64,000 nucleotides of DNA from Forficula auricularia (lineage: Eukaryota > Arthropoda > Insecta > Dermaptera > Forficulidae). Both the position numbers and the translations under genes were made by a program. The stretch is from NCBI GenBank assembly GCA_024734495.1, contig JALMQS010000066.1:5672280-5736279 (forward strand), read 5' to 3'. Positions 11,127 to 23,385 of the stretch are shown here, piece after piece. Each line of letters starts with the position of its first letter. The first letter of the stretch is position 1. The notes under the pieces are model-generated. The model worked only from the letters and a program-made list of their open reading frames with translations, was not told where the DNA came from and ran no database searches.

Positions 11127-11301
11127 TGTATGTCGGAGGCAATTAATTTCTATAGTAAGGTAAAAGCCCGGATATCAACGTTAGTGCTTGGGTTCGATCC
11201 CAAAGGGATGAAACCCTCTGACATACAATATAATATACATAATTATCATTAAGATAATTTTTCACTAAGATCACATTGTCCCTAAAAATGTAAATTCTTT
11301 T
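11127..11301. mobile_element. tRNA-derived SINE-like copy with B box
   Basis: It contains TATAGTAAGGTAAAAGCCC, a weak A-box-like region, and GGTTCGATCCC at 11191-11201, which fits the RNA polymerase III B box. Ends are inverted (TATGTCGGAGG / CCTCTGACATA). A shared 75 bp tail follows the core in both this and the 10.78 kb copy. The bases from 11301 to 12010 hold nothing I can support. Confidence 0.6.
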
Positions 11302-12010
11302 GAATTATAATAATAGTAAATTAAATTAATTGCATTTTGAATCACATTGATTATAAAAAATGCATGGGGTTGTAAATATATGGCTTTTAGGTTTCACAGT
11401 ACTATATTTTCAAACTTCTCTGAGACTTAAAGTTATTGCGACATCGGACACACATATCAACTTTTTTTTGAAAAAATTTCACTTATAAATACCGTAAAAA
11501 TTTAATGTTAAATTTATAATATTAGAATTAAAAGACTTTGATAAAAATACCATTTCAATACTTCACTTATCCCGAGAGGTATCGCGATTGGAATTAAGTG
11601 TACACGTCTTTGGAATTATGTGGAATTATTTTGGAATTCATTAGATAATGCCCCTTCATCTATTGTCTTCTCCTTGGAAATGAAAGTGGAAGTGTATGTA
11701 GATGTACATGATACTAGGTCGTGGTTCACCCCTCGGCTTATCCTATATTGGTGTTGGCAAGGGGGAAGCACTCGAATCGTTCCTTCCCTCCTCGAATCTT
11801 CATAAAATAAACAAATATAATCAAGTATGGGATTTTCATCATCAAATCAGAAATTTATTTTTTAGAGTTCTTCAGAATGACATAGCTTTAAAATTTATTT
11901 TCCGATTTTCATAATCATATATTCAAAATATTAACCAAAAATTGTTTTAATTCAATTAGTTTGGTTTTTAATATAAAAGACAAATGCTTATTGTAGTAGC
12001 TTTAAAATTT

Positions 12011-12268
12011 ATATCGCCACTGATCTTACTAAACCTCGTAAGACCGATTTTTAGTCAAAAACGTATTATACATTTATACCGACCAACTTTTTACGGCGCG
12101 TCTGTCTATTGAAACCTTATTATTCTATTCCAATTTAATTTCGCGCTACGGACAAATAATAAATATTGCATTGTATGTGTTTATATTCGTGTTTAAAGTG
12201 GTTTTTCTTATTTTCTGGCAAACAATGAATTTAGGACTTACGAGGTTTTGTAAGATCAGCGACGATAT
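12011..12268. mobile_element. MITE with TIR CTGATCTTACWAAACCTCG, copy 1
   Basis: Ends read CTGATCTTACTAAACCTCG and CGAGGTTTTGTAAGATCAG, preceded by ATATCG on each side. A second copy in the opposite orientation lies at 59544-59806. The interior (about 200 bp) is conserved between copies and is non-coding. TA-rich flanks are compatible with a mariner-type family, but this is not proven. Confidence 0.75.
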
Positions 12269-12528
12269 GGAAAATCAAAGGAAATGGTCCACTACTAAAT
12301 CCGAAGTGTTATGGATTATTTTTAAATATGTCAGATGGGTTGTTTCACCCCTTCGGGAATTGAACCCGAATGCCAAAAAATTGCACCTCGTTGGGCCAAG
12401 TGCCCGGATTGCATTTTTTGACAATCGGGTTCAATTCCCGAAGGGGTGAAAAAACCCATCTGACATTATAAAAATAATCCATAACAATTCGGATTTAGTA
12501 GTTGACCATCTCTTTTGATTTTCCATAT
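12264..12528. repeat. fold-back element built around a tRNA-like sequence
   Basis: The inner hairpin 12329-12465 has arms sharing TGTCAGATGGGTT and CACCCCTTCGGGAATTGAAC. One arm contains a B-box match, GGTTCAATTCC (12428-12438). The loop holds GTTGGGCCAAGTGCCCGGAT, an A-box-side tRNA-like piece. Outer arms continue as a palindrome to both borders. It resembles an inverted SINE dimer. Confidence 0.65.
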
Positions 12529-12685
12529 ACGTTTTATTTTAAAAATTATGGTGTTACTTTTTTTAGCCGACTTTGTTGCTTTTAAGTATCTACGTATATC
12601 TATATGCGGAATTTTTTTCAACAAGTTTTTTATGTTATTTTCCCTTAATTTCAAAGAACGCCCATGCATTTTATATAAGTGAAAG

Positions 12686-12686
<1 letters not shown>

Positions 12687-12725
<39 letters not shown>
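12687..12725. repeat. (TA)n microsatellite
   Basis: An uninterrupted TA run of about 39 bp. The following bases to 13390 hold a G run near 13000-13009 and nothing else I recognise. Confidence 0.9.
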
Positions 12726-12728
<3 letters not shown>

Positions 12729-13389
12729 CAAGTATGGCAATATTAATCAGTCTGAAAGGTATAAAAGGGTGAGATGATGAACATCAGAAAACGGAAAAAA
12801 GATAACTTTGTAGAAGAAATAAAATTCAACATGAATAAATGATTATCTTAAATAGTGAATGGAAAAGTGATTTATATATTTTAAGATCGTTTGCATGAAG
12901 AAAAGCAATTTGTGAAAGAATTTATCCAACTAACGAACTCGGTGATGAATGCAAATAACATTGAGAAGGCGTGGTTTTGGCTTGGGGTCCCGGGTCTGGG
13001 GGGGGGGGCAAAAAAGTAGGAGGTGCAAATCAGATGGATGTTACAAATCATCCATTTATTATTTATATCGTAATGAACAATCTTAACAAAACATAAATAT
13101 TTTTCACTACATATGTTTAGAAAGAAGATTTATCGTTCAATAAAGATAATTTGTAAAATAATAATAAAAATTATTAAAATCATACATTTGATATGAATAG
13201 TAAATTTATTATACTCGTAATGCAAATTGTGTTGGTAGAACATTTTAATTAAAAACTGGATAATAAATAAATAATTATGTTAGTTTTGAATGAAATCTTA
13301 GAAAACGATGAAGAGTAATGTATCCATTCAGGGTCAAAGCTTTCATTTAGAATTATTGCTGTTCAAGTTACAATCCTGATGTCTATATG

Positions 13390-13600
13390 TAAATATTTCG
13401 ATTAAATAAAGAAAATTTTTTTAGAAAACTTTTTAAAATGTAAAATATAAAATACTAGGTAGGTTTCACATAAATAAAAGATCAGATCCTTGTTTAGCAT
13501 ATTTGTTTTATATATTTTGTTTTATATATATATATATATATTCGGGGTATAATAAAATGTTTCATCAAGAACCTACACCATTCTCTCTTAATGAAAAAAT
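13390..13600 (+). repeat. tail-family copy (GTTTCACCAAGAACC)
   Basis: A TATA microsatellite separates two parts. The first half matches the 27.7 kb palindrome arm (AAAATACTAGGTAGGTTTCA, AAAAGATCAGAT). The second half is the family tail ATGTTTCATCAAGAACC then TACACCATTCTCTCTTAA. Other copies of the tail occur near 20.69, 27.65, 35.25, 46.49, 48.25 and 53.46 kb. Confidence 0.6.
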
Positions 13601-13871
13601 AAATATTTAGAATAGAGCTGCAGATTAAAATTGGGAAGGTTAAAATTAAGCTAGGGAGTCAATCACTTTCAAGGGAACTTAGTTACTACTTACCTACATT
13701 TTGAGTACAACTACTAGTTCCTTTGGTAGCATAACTTCGACCCTAAAACTAATCATAGACCTACTTTACATTGGGGCTTAATCCAGTCATGATATTTCGC
13801 ATGGTGACACGATTAAATTAATTTCAATTTTTTAACAAACGTTTTTTATGATTCATGATACATTCATAATA

Positions 13872-14121
13872 TGTGCCCATAATTATGAATGTGGTCTAGA
13901 ATCATTGATTCTTAGTTTCAGAGATATTTAAAGTTTTATAAAATAAACAAGATTCGAATTCTGTATAATGAGACAACTAGAAATCCACTTAACGGTTCAA
14001 TTTTATGCTATTTTTCAAAACCGACATCTTATTACTGTACTTTAAATGGATGGAACATAAAATATGAAAAAACTAATTTTTTAATTTTTTGACTTAGTCC
14101 ACTTTCATAATTATGGGCACA
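13872..14121. mobile_element. Tc1/mariner-like MITE, 250 bp, with TA duplication
   Basis: The TIRs are TGTGCCCATAATTATGAA then TGTGG at the left and CCACTTTCATAATTATGGG then CACA at the right, about 23 bp. TA flanks both ends. A related interior (GATATTTAAAGTT, GAATTCTGT) recurs at 42700-42780. There is no coding capacity. Confidence 0.7.
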
Positions 14122-14309
14122 TATGTATATTATTGAAGATTTTTCGAATTTTACTTTTTTATTGAAAAGAGAACCATACATACCTATAGGTACAATTTAT
14201 TATTATTATTTATATTTTTTAATTTAATTTTTTGCATTATTATAAGTTGATAACAAAAAGTTCATTAATTACATAGGATTCAAATCTAATATCGAGATAT
14301 ACACTTTGT

Positions 14310-14960
14310 GTACTTATGACTTTTCAACCAGGGGATGCTGTCCAAAAAAGTACCCTTCATTTTTGAAATCTTATTTTATACTTCGCTTTTCTTTGCAAAT
14401 TTCATCGAATACGTCATCATTTTCGTTATTTTTCATATTTAATATTATATTTTTGGGACCTTGGTCCAAAACGGATACTGCTTTGTGTGAGTGAGGGTAT
14501 AAGTCAAAAATTAAATCTTGTGACTTAAACTCCACAGTCCCTGAGATGGAAATCGACTATCTTCCACAATGAATCAGCCTGTCCTATAAGAAAATCTTAA
14601 AGTTCTCCTAATTCTATTGCTATAAGCAAGCTATGACTTGTCTATAGTACTCTTAGTTATTTCCGAACTTATATATTGAGAGTTATTAGAAATGGATTAG
14701 TCCAAGATTCCTGAATCATCTTTATTTATTCCTTTTTGTATTATTTATTTTAATAGTTCCTCAGCGAGAAAAAATTTTATTCAACTAAAACTCGTCTGAA
14801 CTTATCTTTGACATGCTTGAACTGGAAGATATACCAGACAAAGACTTCAAACCTATCGGCACCCTTTTCGGAAAAATCATTCATTTTAATTGCCCCTTGA
14901 AACTATGCAACAATTTTATTTCATTTCGAGAATCAATATATTTTTTTCAAAACAAAAAAA
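14310..14960 (+). repeat. dispersed repeat R2, copy 1
   Basis: It aligns along its length with 34735-35480 in the opposite orientation: CTTTTCAACCAGGGGATGCT, GGATACTGCTTTGTGTGAGT, CTCCACAGTCCCTGAGATGG, AGCAAGCTATGACTTGTC and the CTCATTTCGAGAA-type end. No function is visible. The bases from 14960 to 15740 hold nothing I can identify. Confidence 0.7.
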
Positions 14961-15740
14961 GACATTTTGAAGTTGATATTTATGAACATACTCTAAATGT
15001 TTGAAATATTATGCAGCGCATCCACATCATCCATTGACCGCACGCCAATGATACATAGGTATACTTTATATAACAACTCCAAAAAAGATCATCATCATTG
15101 TTTGAATGATATAATAACTGATTCAAATCATACATAATTAAGTCAATTGAATTATCCATTGTCTTCACTCACCTCATTAATAATTTTCCAAATATATATA
15201 GTTTTTTTATTCTCTCTGTTCATGGGATAAATTTTCTGTCCTTGACCTTAAACCAACGAAATTAAACTCCTATAATTTCAAAAGCGAAGGGGTAATGTAA
15301 CCATCCAGGGTCAAAGCTTTCGATTCGATATTACAGCTGTTCAAGTTCCGCTCCTATTTAATTCAATCCGGTTAAAAAACAGGATAAGTGTAACCACATC
15401 TAGTTCAAGAGGAATCAAAACGTTATTAGTTAGAATGATGTAATATAAAGTGAATAGTGAAATTATTGACTTTATTTATGAACTTAGGATTCCAAAAGAA
15501 GGAGCTTTCATAAAAAGGAGAGGAAATTAAAGTGTCTGTGTAATTTTAAGGGTTTGATGGACTTGAGCTCCAACCCATATAAGTAATAGGTACTGATAAA
15601 CTTATTGGCAAATGTGGTGATTCGACACCTTTACATTTTGATCACAAAGGGGTGTTGTTAGTCGAATAAGATCGCATACTACGCGCAACGCAAACTTTTG
15701 TGAGGATTATTAATTTTATCTCTTCGAAGCACATGCCAAA

Positions 15741-15956
15741 TAGTGATGAGCAGAATTGATCTTGGTCTTGCAGTCTTGGTCTTGGTCTTGCTTTTCTCAT
15801 CACTAATATTAATACTCAGAAACAAAATAATAATATTTTTCTTAAAAGTGATCAGGACTTTCTAAACTCCCTATAGAAGACTTTACAAACACACCCTCTG
15901 CCTATATTAATTAGCGATGAGCAGAATTGGTCTTGGTCTTGCTTTGGTCATCACTA
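15741..15956. mobile_element. hAT-like MITE with 8 bp target duplication
   Basis: ATGCCAAA lies directly outside both ends (15733-15740 and 15957-15964). The termini are TAGTGATGA and TCATCACTA. The interior has repeated CTTGGTCTTG and an internal second pair of the same termini (CATCACTAAT ... TTAGCGATGAG), as if two copies had merged. The 8 bp duplication fits the hAT superfamily. It is non-coding. Confidence 0.75.
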
Positions 15957-16794
15957 ATGCCAAAATAGTATCTATAAAATAAGGAATAAAAAGAAGAGCA
16001 TTACAAATTTGGAGTACAAGAGGCAACCATAGGGGAAAACAAGGTAAAAATAAATTTTATTTCGAATGATGACACTTCACCAATGAATAATAAATAAATG
16101 AATGAATCAGTAAAAAGTTTTTGAATATTTTTGATTGTTTGTTAAAATTAAATGGTAAACAATTGTTATTACAATATAATAAATGTAAAGCGTGCATTAT
16201 TTATAAACGCCTAATGCCATTGTCTCCTGATCATTTCAGGTAAATTTATTTATTGTAAATGTATTTTAGAAGAAAAACATATTCCAAATGTTACTTTTAA
16301 CATATTAAAAACTTATGAATTAAAGATTTCAATTTTCGAATACAATAGAAAATTAGCTGTTCGTATTGGTGAGGATTATTTATGAATCAGTTAAGAAGAA
16401 TCAATTAATAAACAAATTATTGAGCATAAACTTATTATTTGTGTTTAGAATTGAGAAAAATAATTTTCTGTCTGTTTGATGTGCCCCAGGCTTTTATGTG
16501 AATATAAAATGAATGAATGTCTGTTTAAATCGTAGAAAAACCACATTCTATTGTGTCACGTTCGTACGTATGAATATAAAATGAATGAATATCTGCTTAT
16601 CTGATAACGCAAGACCGGAAAATCTTAAAAAGTTTGTTCTGGTGTAAAAATGTTTATGTCTCCAAAAGGAAGATTTATTTAGACTTGCGGCTATCTAGTA
16701 CTTCAAAGCCTCAGGTTGGAAAATGCAGAAAATAATTTAGGGAGTTTTTGAAAAGTATGAATCTGAAATTTATAGTATTTGTGTATACAGATAC

Positions 16795-16934
16795 TGTTTG
16801 TCTGTCCGTCTAGCTGCTAGACTCTAGCATAAACATTGTAGCTTGTAAACTAAATTATAATAGATAAAAACTTGAAATTTAGAAGTTGTATATGTATACC
16901 TATTAATTTTCCCGGGAATCAAAAATGGTATTAA
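16795..16934 (+). repeat. repeat R1, copy 2, left part
   Basis: It holds TCTGTCCGTC, CATTGTAGCTTGTAAACTAA, AACTTGAAATTTAGAAG and CCCGGGAATCAAAAATGGTA. It is interrupted at TTAA by the piggyBac-like element and resumes at 17332. Confidence 0.7.
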
Positions 16935-17331
16935 GGTAGTTGTTTCGCGACAATACTAGCAAAAAGTTAATGCTAGAGTATATAGAACAGACAATAAGGA
17001 TTCGTAATTCATAAGCCCAAAACTTTTTGCTGTTTATGTACCAATACTAGCCAATCCCATGCTCGTTTAACAAATCTGGCAATTCTTTCCAGCTTATATA
17101 TATGTTATCATAGAAATGTCAGATAAAGTCAATTATAAAGAAAGATTTATAAAACAAAAAGTTCTTAATAAGTGATTGAAAGCTGTTGCGACAATGGCTG
17201 AAGCGAAAAAACGTCAAAAAAGTATTAAAGCTAACCCACTTTTTAGGTTAAATAAATGCGTTGTTGCCAGCTTGTTTTTAGTGTAAATTTCAAAAAAATC
17301 CTAAGATAACCTATATGGTGAAACAACTACC
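16935..17331. mobile_element. piggyBac-like non-autonomous element, 397 bp, TTAA duplication
   Basis: TTAA flanks both sides (16931-16934 and 17332-17335). The termini are GGTAGTTGTTTCGCG and GTGAAACAACTACC. The host repeat R1 continues on both sides, and the copies at 53880-54080 (TTAA at 53960-53963) and 5250-5700 show the empty site, so the borders are exact. Inside is a 30-codon frame beginning ATGGCTGAAGCG (product MAEAKKRQKS...), which I do not recognise. It may be the start of a lost protein or chance. Confidence 0.85.
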
Positions 17332-17700
17332 TTAAAATTGTAATCAAATTATTATTTTAGGGCGGCTCAAATTTTATGTGATATCAAAAATAAAAATAAA
17401 AAATAAAATTATCATACATTGCGAAGAATCGTCTGTAATCTCTTTAAGTAGAGTTAGGTTTAAATTTTTAAATTTCGATTTAAAATAACAGTGTGAAAGT
17501 GGCCGTTTTAATGTCGTTTTTTTTATGTCACTTTCGGTGTTTGAAACGTCCTAACTTGAAATTATAAAAAAATCCTTAAATTCACTCATTCCCTCCTTAT
17601 CAACGACGGATAAGAATGGATTTAATATCTCAGGTATTTTGGGAGTTGATATGCGGTCCAACTCACACTTGATTTAAATTCTCAAAAGTACATAAGAAAT
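17332..17700 (+). repeat. repeat R1, copy 2, right part
   Basis: It continues the copy split at 16934: CAAATTATTATTTTAGGG, AAATTTTATGTG, TCCTTATCAACGACGGAT. The following sequence to 18540 holds a G run near 17858 and a 24 bp T tract at 18013-18036 and is otherwise featureless. Confidence 0.65.
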
Positions 17701-18539
17701 CACAAGAGAGAGTGTCCTTTACTAAATCCAAGTTGGTATGGAAATATTACTTTTGAAACCGAATCATAAAAACAGGCAACTTTAATATTAGTCAAAATTA
17801 TTTTTTCAAGATTTATTAATTTAGATCAAACTATCTAGCAGAAACCCAAAAAAGGGGGGGGGTCGTAAAGCTAGGGGGCACCCCTGGAGAACATGAATAT
17901 AAATAACTACAACATTTCCATTAATACATTGGTAAACAAAATAAAATTGTATAAACTTATTAGAGGGCAAATGTATTAAATAACTATACTTAGTGTGTAC
18001 AAATCATGACAGTTTTTTTTTTTTTTTTTTTTTTTTAATATTTTAAATCCACTTTGTTATTTTTATCTATCGCCGCGCATATCTTCCCTGGGATTGCATC
18101 AAAATTTAACTAGCTAATCATTCATGAGACACATCTACTTCTAATTTCATATTATTAGCTAATCCGTGTGAAACCAACCCGTTCCGTTTAATTCATATTA
18201 ATGAGAGATTTATTTTAATATAATATTCATATATACTCATCAGCCCATAATATAACGATGTATCTTAATTTATTAAGCTATCTAATAGATTCAAAGAAGA
18301 AGCATTTATTTACTTTTACAAAAGATTACCTGAACAAATTATATAGTTGAAAAATATTTTCTGCTAATTTAATGAAGGTGAATCGTTTTCTTCCTTTATG
18401 GACAGAAAAGGGGGAGAAAAACAAAACAAAGACAATGTTCTTAGAAACTCAATATAGAACAAGTTGAGAACAATAATACGGTCTCTTTAACAAAATAAGA
18501 GAACATCCTGTTCTGTCATTAAATCTCTACCATCTGTCT

Positions 18540-19088
18540 TGAGCTGAGTGAACCCTAGTTCCGCTAAACCTTCACCAAGGCGTTGTTAAGGACACACCTC
18601 AGCGGGTATTCCCATGGCCAGAGCGCAGCGACATCAGCACTAACACTAGCGCTGTTTCAATTATTACATATTTATCTTCTGATTATTTTTCCATAACTTA
18701 ACTGCCTCTGGAATTTGTATTCTGTTAATTCTCAAGGGATATTTGTCAAAACATTGAATTAAATTTAATAATTTAAATACATTTTTAACTTCAAGGGCTA
18801 TTTGTCCTACAATTAAAATAAATTGAATAATCCAGATAAACTATTTTTATTTATTTATATGAATTTTTGGGGAGTCGGGTGGCTGTGAGCGATAGAGCTG
18901 ACTGCTTCAGCATCGTTGTCTTCCCTGATCTGCCAATTCAGTTGTCTAACTAGCAGGGGCTTCCATTTTATAAGAGGCGTGGCTATTAAATGAACGCACT
19001 GGAAACAGCGAGCGTGCTGCGACAGGTTTGAACATGATTGTGTCTGGTGATGCATCCCCCACCCTCTGATCACCTCTTTTAAATTCAC
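18540..19088. other. GC-richer unexplained segments
   Basis: Two segments (about 18540-18650 and 18880-19085) are clearly GC-richer than their surroundings. The second contains GGTGGCTGTGAGCGATAGAG, loosely like a tRNA-derived A-box region, and an open minus-strand frame (18855-19088) without a recognisable domain. Old SINE or gene remnants are possible. CCCTAGTTCCGCT at 18553 recurs at 36605. Confidence 0.3.
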
Positions 19089-20582
19089 TCTTATTACGCT
19101 ATTACATAATACTATATGAGATATGATGAAATGTTGTAAACGAGCATTAAAAAGTGTTGTTTTTTTGCTTTCTATTTTCTAAATATCTCAAAAACAGCTG
19201 AAACTATTTATTATTCTCCCTATTAGCTCTTTTTTTTTTGGGGGGGGGGATTTATAATATATCGTCGCTTTAGACGAGTAAACCGGCTAACTCACAACAA
19301 GGAAATTTTACAGGGCTGAGAAAAAAAGAAACAAAGTTTTATATTGTTGTTATGGAAAGAAACTATTTTTCACATTTTTTTTTCTACAACTTACGATCGT
19401 ACTTTAAGCAGCAGTTTTACTTGGACGATGCTGCATCTCTTTCTTTCGAACGGTATTAATATGTTATATATGTATGATGAAAAATGAACTTAGCAGGTTT
19501 ACACTCTATGCCGACGATATTTATATATAAAAAAACTCTCCAAGTCGAGAAGTACCTAATCAATTTATATTTTATTTATTATATTTTTAATGTATCGTAC
19601 GAGGAAGAAGTAGTTTTATATATTATGGTAAAGTTCAAATGACCCTCATCACCTTATTTTGGTAGAAACAAAATTATTTTTGTAATTTATGCATTGCAAA
19701 CAACTTATAATATATAACTATAATAGTATACTTTTAAAGGGATTTAATACTTGATGGTGATATGTTTTTATTTTTATTAAAGGATTGATTAAAATTTGTA
19801 AATTCTTCCCCATTTATCCCAGATGAAAAAAATCCTTTCCCCGGGTACGTTTTCTAATAATACTAGTATCTTTTTTTTAATTTTTTTCAGAATTTCTCAA
19901 AAACGGCTCTAAAAATGCTTACAAGACTTAGAAAAATGGCTTTTTATGATAAATGCTGAGAAAATTTTTGTCCTATGTATTAATTATTTTCAAGGAAGTT
20001 TTTTACATTTTACATTAGATAAAGAAATTAAAATAATATATCGTCCAAAATGCATTCTCTAATGGAAGTTGGTTCCTTGTTTGGAACCACCTTCTCGGCT
20101 TGGATTATTACATATTATTTATCGCATTTAAAAAGGAGTGTCGTGTCGTATCGTGGATGGGCCACGTCAGAGAAGAGGACGTCAGTCGATGCCTCTTGCA
20201 TATCTAATGGACAATTGATTTTATTCCGAGAGCCACGTTCATTCAAAAATATCGACAAGTGAACAAATAAAGTCGTCGACTGGTGTTAAATATAAGCGCA
20301 TTGGATTATTTTATTAATAAACGACCACCTTATTGAGATGGCAATGTCTTTGGACACGGTGACCAAAAGAATAAATTGATTCCGAGAACATGCGGGTCAA
20401 CTTAGTAATTAACACATGGCATTATGAAATCATTTATATGCAGCCAAGAAGAGAAGGGACTTAAAAAAAAATAATAATAATAATAATTAGAAAAATAAAA
20501 TTGAAAGTTTTACACGTGAAAACATCTAACTATGAGAAATATAATATGGGCTAGTGAGGCACATAAAAAGCGAAACCAGATA

Positions 20583-20694
20583 ATTAAACACAGTAGTTTT
20601 TGACGGGTTATAGTGGTGTTTCACAAAGAAAGAAGCTCTTTGTGAAACACCACTATAACCCGTCAAAAAACTCCTGTGTTTAATATGGTTCACT
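20583..20694. repeat. near-perfect hairpin, 112 bp
   Basis: Arms of about 50 bp share TTAAACACAG and TGACGGGTTATAGTGGTGTT and close on a loop of a few bases. It abuts a copy of the GTTTCAC tail family (20695-20730), and the same junction is seen at about 48250-48300. The bases from 19270 to 20580 hold nothing I can support; a 70-codon frame at 20050-20262 is unrecognised. Confidence 0.8.
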
Positions 20695-21260
20695 ATAAAC
20701 CAATACCGCTTTCCCCAAATGTTACAGATAATTTAACATTTTGAGCTAAAGGTGATGGAATCATTAATAATCTTGAAAATAAAATAGATTTTTTATAAGT
20801 ATTTTGATATTAGACATAAGTTTTTAAAATTTCATTTTCATTTTAGTTTAGTTTGGAAATATGTCCAAAAACCCTAAACAGGAATACAAGTATAAAGTGG
20901 AAACTTTTTCAAAACTCGGTGTGGTTTCTGCAAATTTTTGTTACTCCGTATTTTTTACCAGCGAACGGTTTATACTAAAAAGTTATACTAAAAAGTTAAA
21001 ACATGACAGGGGTGTATAGTTTATTACAGAAACTGTCTGCCAAATTGTTTAACCGTTCCATATGACAATTCGATTTTTTCCTGTATTTTCGAGCCCGAAG
21101 TTCTGAAGCTAAAAAGCTCAAAATTTCAAAAAACGAAGATTTTTCCATATTTTCAAGAAAACTCTTTTGATGCTAATGGGAAACGATATCACCCAACATG
21201 CACTGTTAATGGAACCAATGAAGAGATGGTTACAAGTTTCTTTCAGTCACTCTTTTAAAT

Positions 21261-21295
21261 TCTAAGAATGAGGGAAGATCCTCCGAAACGTCTCT
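21261..21295 (+). ncRNA. degraded hammerhead-like motif
   Basis: TCTAAGAATGAGGGAAGATC then CTCCGAAACGTCTC matches the 29.90 kb motif. The GAAACGTC part is intact and the CUGAUGA part is lost. It is probably inactive. Confidence 0.3.
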
Positions 21296-21354
21296 TTTTG
21301 AAAAGGTTGAAAATGAATAAATTATTGTAGTGACGCCATTAGGCAGTTAATTAA

Positions 21355-23165
21355 TTAGATACCGCTTCTAGATATTTTTGAGTATCTGGTTGCGTATCTA
21401 GATTTTTTGAAAATCTAAGTACAATTTTCTGCTACACATCTTCAGATACAAATTTTTATATGAACCCGACCAATTGTTTGGTTAAGTGCCCGGATTTCTT
21501 TTAGCCAATCTGTTGTTAGGAAATTGTATTTAAATTGATCACAGAGAGCTACGACAAGAACAAATTTACAAAATAATATCTTGCCTCAAGACCTCTAATA
21601 GGCTAGATTGTTCCTTAATCGCCCTGTATATTCTAAATCTAGTATTTATTTCTATTCTAGTTTTGTATGATTCTAAGTATTTTGAATAAAATCTGTTAGT
21701 AATTAAAAATACATATTAATATTTTTCTTGCAAACATTTTTGGTATATGCACATGGTGCTGGCAAATAGACCTCGCGAAATATTCGTTTTCAAAATTACC
21801 GCCGTGTCAAATGGGAAAATAGATGGGGCTGTATGCATCGATATTTTGAGGCACTAATTGCTATCTCCTATCTATGTCCATTGCTTTTTTTCTAACCTTA
21901 ACACGAAATTTATCTTAAACTCATTCTTTATTCTGATGTCGTTAAAGAATGATCTTAGTCCTTTGATAGCTCCTCGAATACCGGAAAATTGATGAATTTT
22001 ACAATGTAATCGCATCTTGTTTTCTCTCCCAATCAGACTCCCAATCAGGAAAAAGACAACCAACCAGATGACTAATTAATTATTGTGATAAACCGATAAG
22101 CAACATTTGTTTTTGAACCTACGCAGAGAGCGTTAATATGAATTGTTGAGTGCCCAAAATTCATGATAATAGCAGATAGATCGCAGGCATATTTTTATTT
22201 GTTTTTTCATCAATTTAGATTGATCTATAGTTTTTTTCTATTTGTTTATTTGATTTACAACCAAATAGAGAATAGATTGAATTGTGTTGCCCGCTGCGAT
22301 CATCTGGCTATATATTATATGTTTAGCAATTTGTGCTAAAAATGCAATTGGCGTTTATTAATTAACTAAACTTTAACTTTACTAAAATTAAACGGAAGTA
22401 TACGAACATTTTCTTCATCTTAAGTTGAATTAATTTATATTATTACTTTGATTATATTATTTGCAATTGGCTTAACTTTTAAAATTACTTTTTTATATAT
22501 ATAATTTATTTATATATATAATTTACTTATATTTTGTGCAATTTATAGATTTTGCAATTAGCTGAAACCTTTAACTTCTTTATTTTTATATATATAGTTT
22601 TAATTTAATCCTAACATAAAATCACTTGTATTCAATTTTAAAAATTAATATTTTATAAACCAAAAATTTATATTAAATTCCATTAAAAACTACATACAGT
22701 CCACTTTCTTATCGATAATTAATTTTTTATTTTTTCTTAATATTAAATTAATATTCCCAGCTGCAGTGAGCGGCACCATGCACATATTATTTTGAACAAG
22801 TATCTAGATACTTCTGCAAAAGGCCTGTATCTATATACGATATTTTGGAAAATGTATATCTGCAGATTCGGTTCTTTAGGGGTTGGTTTTTCTTATCGAA
22901 GCTCGTTTATCAGCATTTAAAATCACATAAATATATTATTATATTATTCATATATGTTATGCATCATTGCACATTTTTTAATTAGAAAATCTCAAAGAAT
23001 GCTCACAGATGCCGGCAGATTCTCTCATTAAAAATTGCAATCTAGGTGATTTTAGCTGAAATTTCTCTTCCCATAACAAATGTGTAACTGTATCTAAATA
23101 CATTTTCACAAAAGTATCTATCTGAATGTGTACTAACTTTATTTAGATGCATTTAAAAATGTCTC
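21355..23165. repeat. AT-rich region with scattered GTATCTAGATAC-type sequences
   Basis: Short sequences of the type GTATCTAGAT / ATCTAGATAC lie at about 21360-21450, 22795-22870 and 23085-23155 on both strands. Such clusters are found in the ends of some hAT elements, but no clean border or duplication is visible. The sequence between them (21480-22790) is AT-rich and unidentified. Confidence 0.3.
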
Positions 23166-23385
23166 TTTAATAACAGTGACAATAATAGCCTTTCATTTTA
23201 TTTTAACCAAATAGTTGGAGCTATCGATTTGTATACTTGGGTTAATACATACAAGTTTAATCAAATCTCTTGAAGCTTCAACGAAGATTAATTATTTTGA
23301 TAAGAATCAGCGATATAATTATTTCCGTATTTATTTATTGATTCTTCAATTTTTTTAAATAATTATCTTTGCTTAGTATATAGGT

